Assembly: GCA_002633005.1 (NCBI GenBank) | Contig: NMRA01000136.1 | Location: 68,859-132,858 of the forward strand | DNA: 64,000 nucleotides | Reading direction: 5' to 3' | Source of the DNA: Phoronis australis | Lineage: Eukaryota; Phoronida; Phoronidae | Shown: positions 1 through 10,900 of the stretch, one piece after another | Layout: each line of letters starts with the position of its first letter | Numbering within the stretch: the first letter of the stretch is position 1 | The notes under the pieces: generated by a model | The model's input: only the letters and a program-made list of their open reading frames with translations | What the model was told of the DNA's origin: nothing | Database searches by the model: none | Position numbers and translations under genes: made by a program

Positions 1-228
1 AAGTGCTACGCTGGAGCCTGCCTGCGCTGCCTTCGGCAGCTTGGCTTAGGCCCGCCTAAGTGCTACGCTGGAGCCTGCCTGCGCTGCCTTCGCCAGCTTG
101 ACTGAGGCCCGCCTAAGTGCTACGCTGGAGCCTGCCTGCGCTGCCTTCGGCAGCTTGGCTGAGGCCCGCCTGAGTGCTACGCTGGAGCCTGCCTGCGCTG
201 CCTTCGGCAGCTTGGCTGAGGTCCCAAA
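1..228. repeat. 57-bp minisatellite, four copies, cut by the left edge
   Basis: Four head-to-tail units of 57 bp begin at 1, 58, 115 and 172 and differ at only a few positions. Each carries the small palindrome CTGCCTTCGGCAG. Because 57 is a multiple of three the array stays open in several frames; on the minus strand it reads as a 19-residue Ala/Ser/Lys repeat. I see no gene context or start signal that would make this a real protein. The array starts at base 1, so its true length is unknown. Confidence 0.9.
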
Positions 229-2165
229 ATGTAGTGTGTGAATGGCCAACGAAGAAAAGTCTTCTCTTGTAAATTAGTGTCAATGGGGCACAACCTCACA
301 AACTTCACACATGCAACAAACAAACTTGTTGGAAGAGATTTCCAAGGTTACATATATCTTCTAAGTTTACTGCTAAGGTTCACTCTTGCGAATCCAGATT
401 CACAAGTCCGACAGTTCTGTCTGCTAATGAGGCGGAACTGACATTCAGAAACTATTGTATACGTGTCTATTTAGTAACCATTATAAGGGAGTAAAAAATG
501 AAGTTCTTAAATTATTTATTGCTTTGTTTGCCAATGAGCTCAGTTCCAATCATTTACAATCGTGACTCCTGAATTTAAAACGACTCATTTTAAAACAGGG
601 GCAACATCGGGGGTACGGGGTATTTCATCTCATGGTTGCGGCGACTTACGGACGAATTAGGGAAACTCTCTGATTTGGTGAAGACTGGCAGGACCTGGGT
701 AACTTAGTAAATTTAGTTCCCACCCGGTACCTATTTCGAAGTAGTGGGTGAGGTTGAAGTGCTACGGATTAACTTCCTAGTCACATTGTGAAATGATGCG
801 ATCTTGACATGGATTTGGTGAATGTATCGTGGTTAATAATTCACCAATATACCTACTTCATATTTTTTTTTCAAAATGCATTCATTTTCCCGTATTCATA
901 AGAAATGCTTTGGAGCCCACTTTCGCATGCGCAAGAAACCCAAACAGTTACAGTTTCTTTTAATAATACTCGTTTTTGTTTTCAGTATCATTACCACACG
1001 TAGATATGCCACTGTGTCTTAACCGAAATGTGTTTTTGAATATGGAAGTATCGAAATTACATCTTAGTCCAAAATTTCGCACATTTTCGGGGTCGTGAAC
1101 CTTCGGAGTTGTGAACCTTTAGAGTATTGCCTTCGGAATACTGGGCTGTTCCCAGTTCCAACGCTATGAGCAACTTAAGTAACTTTACAAAAAATTCTCA
1201 TACTAAATGTTTCCGTCTGAGAATGAGATGGAGAATAATCATTCACTTTTAAAGCACGCATTATTCGAAAGTTTGGCAGAGCGTAACCCTCAGTAATCCA
1301 GAAATAGAGCTTTGTCGATCACAATGCATCCGAGCTTTGGTCCCGTTTTGCGGGTAACTGTCACAGCATCCTCATTTCTTGGACTAGATCTACGAATTCC
1401 GTCTTATGTCAGGAAAATGGAGCCGCCAAGATTCATCGTCTGGTAGACAGATTTCCTTTCTTTTGGGTTTAGCTGCCTTAGAGCGCTACGGAAAAATGGC
1501 CGACGTTTGCGAAATATGACCAAAAGGTTCACCGTTTTAGAAATTCGATCCACTGGCTACGAGCCTGTTAAAGCAGTCTTTGGTTTGTCTTTTGTAAAAT
1601 GTTTGTTTATTTATGTGACTTCCGTTTCATACAAAACAGGACAATTCTCGAGTTTTGAGCCCATTTTTGAAAGAGCTATAGTCCCACGAAACAAGTCATG
1701 TTTCTGCATTTGTGCATGTGAACCTTACGCACATTAGGACAAAATGGTGGATAGTTTTTAAGATAAGTTTTAAAACTTACGTAACGCTGCGATAACAACA
1801 ACGTTTGCACGGAAAAGTCAAGCGTACCAACAAATTACAATACGACATACTGAGCAAAGGTGCAAAGACTATCATAAGGTAGTTTTCAAAATAAACTGGA
1901 AAATGTAAAAAATTGGGTTTCGGCGCAAGAAACGGCTACTAAATATTCATTTTATTTCGACTAGAATCCATTTCAATTCTAGGTAAATCTCAGCAAAAAC
2001 TCAACAGTTGTTGTTCCATTTAGGCTGTCGAAATCGCGAGATCTTACTACACATTAGTCCATTCACAAACAATTAGTTACTAGGCGCAGTGTCACATTCA
2101 TGTTCAACAAGAGTTCAACTAATTTGACGAATAATTCCGACAAGAGGTTTATCCAAGTGTAGTAT
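229..2165. other. Intergenic, no gene recognised
   Basis: AT-rich sequence with only short ORFs and no recognisable exon, RNA gene or tandem array. It may contain decayed repeats that I cannot name. Confidence 0.5.
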
Positions 2166-2169
2166 AGCC

Positions 2170-2810
2170 AGGAAGAGTTCTGTCGAAGTCTGCCAATTTT
2201 GAAAACTTTGGTACACCTACCTTTAAAATGCAACAGCGCAATAATAAATTTTATTTTTAATTATCAATCAATTTACTTCTGTAATAAAAACCACAGGCCC
2301 ACTGTACAATAGAACAACATGTAAAATACTTAAAAGTGCAGCAAGTTATCACGGAGTCAAAAAGCACAAAATACATATTTACATAGGTTAATTAATTTAG
2401 CATCATCACTTGTTGACATTAATCTATTGAACTTAAAAAAGACGGAATATTCCAGTAGTACACTTCAATATAATTTTCTCTCAGTTCAGAATATTTATCA
2501 CAGATTAGAAGAAAATGATACTCGTCTTTCATAGTATTGAGGCAGAAGGGATACACTCTGTTTGCCGTATTTAAATTCAAGTGCCTGCTACTTTCATCAT
2601 GAGAATGAGGTTAGAACAACTGAAACGTGCCATGGACACAATTTGTGCACGGGGTATACTCAAACTTAATTTTTTCCCATTTGAATTCTTTTGTAATTTG
2701 AGTGTAAAAATACGGCTTATGATTACTCTCAACACTCTGTCTCCATCCTTTCAAATAATAATCCCTTATTCAAAAATTAGCAGAATAATATTTTCACACA
2801 CAACGCCTTG
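2170..2810 (-). pseudogene. Non-LTR retrotransposon (LINE) relic, C-terminal end
   Basis: Read on the minus strand, about 2580-2405 encodes a stretch with the pattern YPFC-x6-DEYHFLLICDKYSELR. This is the Cys/His-containing C-terminus typical of CR1/Jockey-like LINE polyproteins (family knowledge). It is preceded, after a frameshift near 2580, by a short segment resembling the usual ARFR-SNLI-type lead-in. A stop follows near 2410, then AT-rich sequence ending in an A-rich stretch near 2250 that fits a LINE 3' UTR. The rest of the element is absent. This is an inactive 5'-truncated fragment; exact clade not determined. Confidence 0.65.
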
Positions 2811-3329
2811 ATTTAACCAAACTTATTGAAATCCATACTTTGACAATATCAGCCGATTTCATAAAGGTGGTTTAACAAAACCAGGTTTAAGACTTAAACC
2901 TGGTCTTCCTACACCTAGTCTAATTTTAGACCCAATTTGCATTTCACCAACGTGGTTTAAAAGTCTGAAAGCCTGGTTTTGTTAGACCAGGGAGCCGGTT
3001 TACTAAAACCAGGTTTAAAGTATCTAAGCCACCCTGCTCTGTCGATCTGGATTAACCCCACAAAGAAACTATTGAAGTACTTCAATGAAAACTTAATCAC
3101 GTGGATATACAATGGCACACACTAGTAGAATCAGTGCAGACGTTTGCGAAAAAGGTGTAAAAGCTTTTCTCATGAGGAAAAATGTAATGTGTGTGACCAA
3201 CACACGTATACACACATTAAAGTACATGCTCACGATTAGCCGTAATATCATAAATGTCCAAATTTATTTCCGTGCCATTTTATTTTTCGCGGCCAAAAGA
3301 GGGGCAAGAATCCTTCCTGGCAACATTAA

Positions 3330-3480
3330 GTCGGAGACCAATGGAGGTGGAACTCAGAAGAATCAGAAAATGCTGTCTTCAGTCAAACCCGTAGCGCTTA
3401 TGACGATGACGCCCTGCTCGACCAGTCGTATTCTGAAGAATACGCAGGACAGTATCCAGCACGAACTGGTCTACACATAG
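3330..3480 (+). other. Coding-like segment inside the inverted-repeat element, function unknown
   Basis: The frame starting at 3330 is open through about 3545 and its first part reads like true protein: acidic, Tyr/Asp/Glu-rich, with YDDDALLDQSYSEEYAGQ around 3401-3454. It is more GC-rich than its surroundings. There is no ATG at the start of the frame and a stop lies just upstream (3327-3329). It could be a captured exon fragment carried by the transposon or chance. I do not recognise the family. Confidence 0.25.
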
Positions 3481-3630
3481 GCGGATCCAACGGAGTCAAG
3501 GGGTCCGGACTCCCTTTTTGCTTGATTTTATTGAAATCAAATCTATAATTTTCAAATTGTTGACTTGGTCCCCCTTTTTAAAAAGTCCTTGACCGACACC
3601 CTCCCCTTAAAAGTCGTGGATCCGCCCCTG
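3479..3630. mobile_element. Small nested inverted-repeat element (GGCGGATCCA ends)
   Basis: GGCGGATCCA near 3480 is matched in inverted orientation by TGGATCCGCC near 3620, enclosing about 150 bp. It lies wholly inside the 2850-3994 element, so it is the younger insertion if both are transposons. A similar GATCCGCCAC end occurs near 50845. Confidence 0.4.
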
Positions 3631-3994
3631 CTGCGTTTGATCTTGTGTCGTCGTAAAACTGGATATTGAAAATAGTCCATTTTCGCTCTAAAACTGCGTC
3701 GTAAATGCACACCGCGGCCTCATTCAGTTGCACCTATACCATGCAAGTCTGTCATATTTAACAGCTAAACCTAGGTCTGACCACGTATAAAGTTAAACCT
3801 GGTTTAAGATCTTAGACTTCGTTGTTGAAATGAAAACTGACTTAGACCAGTTCTAAATTGGAGTTAAACCGGGTTTTACTAGACCACTGGTCTAAAAGTT
3901 AAGCCACCTTTATGAAATGCAGATTATCTTTAAGCCTGGTTTAAGTCCAGTTTAAACCAGCTTTAACTTTAAACCACCTTTATGAAATGGGCTG

Positions 3995-4790
3995 TAATAG
4001 TCCAAGGCTCGATCTACATGTTGGGAACGAGGTGACGAGGTGAACAACCCGTGCTGTATAAAATTTCTGGGTCTAACGGAGACACTGACGCAGTGGTCAG
4101 CCTGCTCGCTGTATAAAGACTATAGCCAAAATCCAAATTCGTTTTATCCTGTCCCTGTCAATAATATAACGGCATGCTAAAGGTTCTTAATGTTCGTACT
4201 TCAGGAACATAACAATTTTGTACACATACGCGCACGCCGCAGATCACATCTCGGAAATTTCCGATTTGACGGATGACAATGAATGAGCACAATGAAATTA
4301 AACATTGTTGTTCTGCAGCTTGTAAGATTCCTAATAAACGTATTTTGAATATTGCAATGCATGTGTTCAATATTTTTGTATTCGTGGGCGCCAAATGAAA
4401 GTAATCGTGAGTGCTGTTGTGTTGCAAAATAATCTCTTATCCTGGGCCGATTTGAAAAATTCAAAGTTGTACTCATATTTGTTTTCGCTCCTGTTTTCAA
4501 ATATTACAGTAAAAAATACGTAAAACTCTCTCCATAAAAAGTACAGTCTGCTACGCTAGATTGTAATCAGCTGATCATATCCGCATGAGCGAAGCCAATT
4601 ATCGTCGCTCGTGACTCGATGAATAGAGCAGCTTGGCGGGATCCCTTTGATCGTAAGCCGAGCGCAACTCAGCCAAGGTGGATAGATACGGTCTAGTTCA
4701 ATCTGCCAAACCCCACCTCTTACCCTGATAGGCGGGTTGGGCCAATCTTATTTAGTGGGAATGTTTATAGCATGGAAACCTGTTGTAAAA
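3995..4790. other. Intergenic, no gene recognised
   Basis: No exon, RNA gene or clear repeat recognised. The segment near 4575-4620 may be diverged sequence from the transposon that follows, but the match is too weak to claim. Confidence 0.4.
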
Positions 4791-4794
4791 CAAA

Positions 4795-5624
4795 AGCTCG
4801 ATTTTATATTCTATGCTCAGATGTTAGGGGAATCTTTATTTAGGTATTCATATACAGTATTCGAATCATTGTTACTATACAACTTTTGCCCTGACGGTTG
4901 TGAGAAAGGGTAACCTGACTTCGCGGCCCCCGACGAGCTAGTAAGCAGATTTGTAGTTTTGCGGCTAATTAACCAAAATAATCACGCGCACACTTTTTCT
5001 TTGGCTCACTAGTATAATCTTTTCGTGACTAAAAGTGTAGTTTCCATTTTTGACTGGTTTATGTTTGTGACGTCTTCAGTCCGGCCGCGATCAGTGGGCC
5101 TGATTGGGTTCCGAGCCACTGGCCGGGATAGCAAGCGTTTTGTGGGTTTAGAACTGAAAAAAAAATCGCAAGTCTAAAATTACAACACACAGCTATGTTC
5201 TCCTGTCTGTATTTCACGGACGAATTATTTAAATTTATCACCGAACAGACCCCAAACTCCCGTGGCCGACCTTGGTAAATTGGCCTACCGAACTTTGTAC
5301 GTTCAAATACCTATAAATCCGTAACAGCGAAATAAAATAACACGTTTGTTCAATAACTCAATATATTTGTAAGGGTTTTCCTTCGAATTTTGGTGATTTA
5401 TTGGTGTAAAACGATGACTTCAAACGATAAGCTGACACCAGTAAGCGTGTTGTGGACTGCTGAACAGACTACATTCGAACCTCTGACGTCATTGGTTAAT
5501 TTCAACACCTCCGTCCGCCGTCAGGAGTCATGTAAAAGAGCTGTACTTGCTGTTATCGAGTCAGAGTGGAACTACTCGATCTAAACTGATACAAACTAGG
5601 CAGTTTTTTGGGTGGCATTCTCTT
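4795..5624. mobile_element. TTAA-flanked non-autonomous transposon, copy 1 (3' part)
   Basis: This segment matches 17763-18581 and 59310-60090 along its length, including shared blocks such as GCTGACACCAGTAA and TCGAGT(N)GAACTACT. The right end is GGTGGCATTCTCTT followed directly by TTAA (5625-5628), the same ending as the other two copies. The left terminal repeat was not found, so this copy looks truncated. It has no coding capacity. Confidence 0.75.
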
Positions 5625-5628
5625 TTAA

Positions 5629-5960
5629 GACGTCTGAACATAAAATCCAGCGCTCCGTACGTGTTCAGAGACAACGACCAGCGTTAATCGGCGAGCATTG
5701 CGAGCAGGGCAGGTCGTAATACAATCACAAAAAGCTTTTTTCACGGAAAATTAGATATTTTCAATAATTAATGATTGCATAGAGATTGATAGCACACAAT
5801 CACCACCGTTGCTTGCACTGATGAGGAAAGTAGTCCGCGTTCACTTATACCTGATTAGACTTTTGCTTGTAAGCGACACAAATATATGGAAATGAGCTGT
5901 CTAGACTCCCCGGATAATGAGTTGACCCAAGCGGGTAATTATCGCAAATGAAATCATGCG
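5629..5960. other. Intergenic, nothing recognised
   Basis: Short stretch between the transposon end and the LINE relic. No feature recognised; it may hold further LINE sequence too decayed to read. Confidence 0.4.
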
Positions 5961-7620
5961 ACCAGGTCCTCAGTTTCTCAATTGTTACTGAAAACGACAT
6001 CCTGTGTCAGCTGAAGGGCATTACATGCAATAAATCGATGGGTTATGACTCGTTACATCCAAGATTCCTCACTTATGGCGCTCATGCATATGCAAGTCCC
6101 TAACACCCATATTCAATAAGTGTATAGCCTCCAATGAGTATCCCTCTTTGTTGAAAAAGTCAAGATTAGTCCAGTATTTAAGAAAAGGGACCGAATGGAT
6201 AAATCCTGTTATAGACCACTTAGCGTGCTAATTGCTGTCAACCAAGTTTTTGAACGACTTACCCTAGACCAACTGAAACTACATTTTGATGAAATTTGAA
6301 ATGAAAATTTATGTGCTTTCTGTAAAGGTTTTTCTTGTCAGGATGTCTTGTTGCGCTTAACTGAAGATGTAAGGTTAGCTCTGGATAATAGTATATTTGC
6401 TGGGTGCATACTAATTGATCTGTCTAATGCTTTTGATTGCCTTCCCCATGAGCTCTTTGTTGCCAAACTAAAAGCCTGTCCTATCTCAGTGATAGAAGGA
6501 TGAGAGTGAAAATTGGCTCTACTGTCAGTTACTGCTTAAATATCCCCAAAGGTGTTCCCCAAGGGACTGTCTTAGGCCCCCATGTTATTCAACATTTTTA
6601 TCAATGTTATATTTTGCGCTATAAGCGGTCAATGTATGTTATATAATTACGCTGATGACAATACCCTATTGCAAGCAGGCTCCTATTTATCTGCAGTTCG
6701 CCTCAGCCTCAAGCTAGCTGGGCAGATGCCAATGGATTGGTTCTCCTCTAATGAAATGGCGGTAAACCCTGATAAATTTAAGTCGATCATCTTTTCTAGG
6801 AACCGTGTACATAATAATAGGTATCTCATGTCTGGTGATACTATGATTGAGTGTGAAGAGTCTGTTAAGCTGCTGTGTGTCCGACTTGATAACCACGTTG
6901 ATGCTATTTGCAAAAAAGCTTCTAGACAAATGGATGGCTTGTTCCGTCTTCGAAATGCTTTAGGCACTAACAGTAAGCTCAAGTTATATTACCCATTTAT
7001 AAGATCCTATTTTAATCAATGCCCCCTCGTTTGGCACCTATGTGGAATACAGAAAAGCAAGAAAATGGAAAAAATACAACATCGTACTCACAATTCTTAG
7101 ATAGGGCTAGGAGCTGCTCTCTAACTAGTTGGCGGATGAAATGTTTATCTATTGAAGTATTCAAAAATGTTCATGTTATTGGACCCTGTCCTTAGTCAGG
7201 AAAGCTTAAATTTAGAGAGTCTGGATACGGTCTCAGAGGTGAAAACTGTCTCTATGTGAAACACTTCGACCTACGGGTGTATCTCCCGTAAGGGTACTTT
7301 GCTGTGGAACTCATTGCCATCAGTAATGACTGCTTTAAATGAGTTTGCCACTCTTGCTCATGATTTTCTCTCTGAGAACTGCTCTTGTGATAACTCCTAC
7401 GGATGTCTACATGCTGCGTAACATATGTACTTTTGTATTTATATTCACTGAAAGTAAGTTCTGTATATTCTCCTTAATGTAGAATTAGCTTGTATTTTGG
7501 TTTTCTGTATTTTCATTTTGTAGATTTTAAAAATTGTCGGACAATAGCACTTGTGCTAACTTTTCATTATTAAAAAAGATTACTACTACTATTTCTGTAC
7601 TACTACTACTACTATACTAA
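5960..7620 (+). pseudogene. Reverse transcriptase relic of a Jockey/CR1-like LINE
   Basis: Reverse transcriptase blocks can be read in order across several frameshifts and stops: NKSMGYDSLHPRFL near 6030, KKGDRMDKSCYRPLSVLI near 6190-6240, LIDLSNAFDCLPHEL near 6410-6450, and GVPQGTVLGP near 6550-6580. A longer open stretch at 6582-7100 follows with the catalytic YADD box (about 6640-6655) and thumb-like sequence. The element ends in a TAC-type microsatellite at about 7573-7616, a common kind of LINE tail. The family copies itself by target-primed reverse transcription; this copy is clearly dead. Clade assignment is inference from motif wording, not a tree. Confidence 0.85.
7573..7616. repeat. 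TAC trinucleotide microsatellite (LINE tail)
   Basis: Imperfect run of ACT/TAC triplets directly after the LINE 3' region, best explained as the terminal repeat of that retrotransposon. Confidence 0.7.
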
Positions 7621-7936
7621 GGCTATGCCCGCGCATGGGTTCATAGTCATTGCCGCGGTCTCTTGAGGAGTTATACTCAGAACGGGTACTCTTTCGTAAT
7701 GAAAATAGTCACCCTTTCGTCAGGAATGGGGCCGTGAAAAAGTCACCCACGTGAGTGGAACGTTTCATCTCCGCCGCGGCTCCGTTACTCCGATCTCTGC
7801 AAAGCTAGTGATAAGCAATCCCACCTGAGTTGATTCACCGTCAGGTGGCGTCGTTAGTTAGCACGCCTTTAGTCCCCGGACCAAGCCCCGGTCAAAATCA
7901 TCATCTTTCCTGAACGAACGATTGTTTTCTTCAAAA
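7620..7936 (+). promoter_or_regulatory. Upstream region and 5' UTR of the ALDH gene
   Basis: About 300 bp, more GC-rich than the surroundings, between the LINE tail and the ATG. No clear TATA box was seen, and the transcription start cannot be placed from sequence alone. The ATG context is CAAAAATGG, favourable for animal initiation. Confidence 0.4.
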
Positions 7937-7972
7937 ATGGGTGACAAGAAAGTTCAAGCAAAGTATACTCAG
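7937..7972 (+). CDS. ALDH exon 1
   Basis: Encodes the 12-residue N-terminus [12 protein letters not shown], ending phase 0 at CAG|GTATGT. The joined reading KYTQ-IFINNEW matches the family's conserved start, which supports this ATG. Confidence 0.85.
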
Positions 7973-10900
7973 GTATGTGAAATAAAAATGTAGACTTAGT
8001 CCAAGTTTCTCCGGTTTTAAGAGCGTGAAGGGTGCTGTAGCGTGTAAGAAGAGTCAGTCACCTGGACTGGAGTCACGCTTACTTGTCAGTGAGCGGCGTG
8101 ACCTGGTTCATTAACGCTAGGACCTGAGCAAGGACTTCGTTAAAATCTAGCCAAAATCACGTGTTCTCATTTAAAACACACTGCAATATCTAACGTAATT
8201 TCACAAAGTATTGCTTTTCAGCGAGGTGCTAGCGTTTGGCCTAGTATGTACTAAGCTCTACCCTGGTCACCTACAACTCCGACTCTGTATCGGCGTAGGC
8301 ATCATCGCTGTGCTCTGGACGAGAGAACGTTGACGGTACTGTCACGGAGTCCACGTTCTTGACCCCAATTATGCTAAAATGGGCCTGGTGTGCACACTGA
8401 ACAGCTTGAGGAAATTCAGACTCGGGACCAGTTATTGAGTTATAGAATCTCACAACTTGGGTCCATTACGGCGTTTTCCCGTTGCTCCCAACTTGTTCGC
8501 AATAAGTAGCCAATATCTTACACAAGTGATTAACTCCATTCTGGCATTGATGGTTGAAGTCCTGGCTATCTTTTGTTCGATAATTGCTCTAATCTCCGAT
8601 CAGATCATATCTAGCCTGGTTAAGACACTCCGTTCTGCCAGGTTTCAGTAACCCTTTGAAGCTTGGGAGATAATTGGCCTGCTTGTTGTCATACGGGAGA
8701 AAAGAGTCAGAGAGAGCAGAGTCTTCAGTCAAGCAATGTTTGATAGACATTTTTAAACACTAGGGTCCAATAGCTGCACATTTCCAAATTTTTTGTGTCC
8801 ATGTCATTTTTTAATCATTTTTAACCCAGACGAAATATTTAGTATATGTACATGTATGAATGAGTGAAAATATAGACTATTATGGTGTACAAAGATCATG
8901 TCGTTCTAGGAATACTGCGATTTAGAATATATTTTACTATTTTAGTTATAAAACATATTTTCAAATAATTATGACAGTTTGTTTAATGTAAACAATATTT
9001 TGTATACAATAAAAACTGCTGAGTACCTTGTTTTCTTTTTTAGATTTAATTCCAAAAAGTATTGTATTGTTATCTAAATTAATCTCAAAGTTGCTCTTTG
9101 CTGACAATAGGCTTTCAATACCCTGTCAAAAGAACATGTGAGGAAACAATGTACTAATAAGTGTCTGATTGTCTCACATTCCATGTTACGAATAGTGCAG
9201 GAAACAGAATCAACATAATTAATTTTAAACAACCAAGCTTTGTAGGAAGTATCCAAGCAGCAGTGTGTATAAAAATGGCGTATTTTTGTATGATTTACAC
9301 TTAAAAGAGGGATTTTACAATAATTCTTTAATATAAAGGGACCAATAACATATTCAAAATCTTCAAACTTCCTTTGAGCTGTAGGTTTCAAGTGATTTCT
9401 GTTTATTATGCGCCCACATATTTACATGTGGACGCATTATGCCGTCATCTCTGTCTGTCAGTCGGTCCGTGCTGCGTCCGTAGCTCTATCTCCAAATGCC
9501 TTGAGATATGTTCATGAAATTTTGCACATGTGTTCCTTCCATGGATGGGACGGTATGAGCGAACTTTTGGATGGATCCGACTACCGGTGTGCCCCTAGTG
9601 GCAATTTTAGTTTTTCACGTTTACCTTTCTATATTCAAAAGTCCTCAACGGATTTTCATAAAATTGTGTATAGTGGCACCTATTAGTGAGGTGACGCTAT
9701 CCTCTTTTTTCGGAAGAATTTGACGTATTTTGCGCCACCTAGTGACCATTTTTTTCTGTTTTTGAGTCTGTTTTTTTTTTTGGCATCCGCTCGTCTATCA
9801 ACCAAACCGCTTTCAGGGTAATTGTAAAAATTGGCATGTATGTTTTTACTATGAAGTGGACGGCTGACGATGATTTTCTGATGACTTTGACTACTGTAGC
9901 GCATCCTAGTGGTAGTTTTGTTTTGTTTTGTTTTGTTTTGCGCCCATAGCTGTATCTCCTAAACCTACTGTAGGATCTTTTATTAAGTTTAGGAAGTGTA
10001 TTAATATATGAAGATAACAGACAACGACGACTTTCAGGCACATCCAACACGGTCCCGTTTTTGGATGGATTGTACGTTTTTGCGCCATCTAGTGTTCATT
10101 TTTATGATACAAATAAATAACCCTAAAAGCACACCATTTGCGATGCATTCGTGGGCGCATTTCAACGCTCTGTGTTGCTCTTGTATTATCATTATATATG
10201 TGTTTACATTCACTTCTAGCAAGTAGATTGGACAATAAAAAAATTTAAATTGGTCGACAATTTATTTTAATTGGTACTTTGCATAACACTTTTTCAGAAA
10301 GGCTTTTACTGAGCTGACCAAAGAAAGGTATTGCAAATAACTAATTTTTATACTTGTTATTATTAAAAATAATCATGTGTAAGAAAATCACCATTTGTGT
10401 CCAAATTGTTATTTAGCAAGATTGTATTATGCTTTAGGAAAGATTCCTTATAAAAACGGAGTTCGTCTGTCAACATTTTACTATCATGTAGAATGTTAAA
10501 GAGACAATACTGCATTCGTGTGTATACCTCATTGTTCTGTTTACTAATAAAAGATGCCCAGTGGCATCAATGTTCATGCGGAGTTTAAAGAACACTGCAT
10601 TTGAGACATAAATAATATGGAGGCATGCGAAAAAATCACGCTTTGCACTCCGATTAAGCACGGAATGCATCGTTTGTAAAGCCTAAAATGAGGCGACTGC
10701 ACAAGTAAGGTGCATAATTATTGTTCCAATGCACGAAATGGAAATTTTTAACAGTATCCCAATGACTAGGATTAGCCATTGTATTTAATACGTTGTTTGT
10801 AACTAAGTTGTCATCGATGTAGCAAAGATAGCACAAAGTTGGTTGTTGCTATTTGAAGTAAAATGGTTTGCAAGCTTTGTCTCCTTATTCCTGTATGATC

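Larger units (their letters stand above)
2850..3994. mobile_element. Inverted-repeat DNA element with many TAAACCTGGTTTA-like subrepeats
   Basis: The ends are inverted copies, 25 of 26 positions matching: CAGCC(G/C)ATTTCATAAAGG at 2850 onward, and its complement ending at 3994. Inside each end lie several copies of AAACCAGGTTTAA in both orientations (2873-3025 and 3795-3975), and the motif CCACCTTTATGAAAT is repeated at about 3903 and 3974. No transposase is visible, so it is non-autonomous. A target-site duplication was not resolved. A smaller repeat (3480-3630) sits inside it. Confidence 0.65.

Noticed and set aside
9074-9391. Independent 105-aa gene on the minus strand
   Set aside because: The [10 protein letters not shown] pattern and the surrounding decay identify it as the end of a LINE polyprotein.
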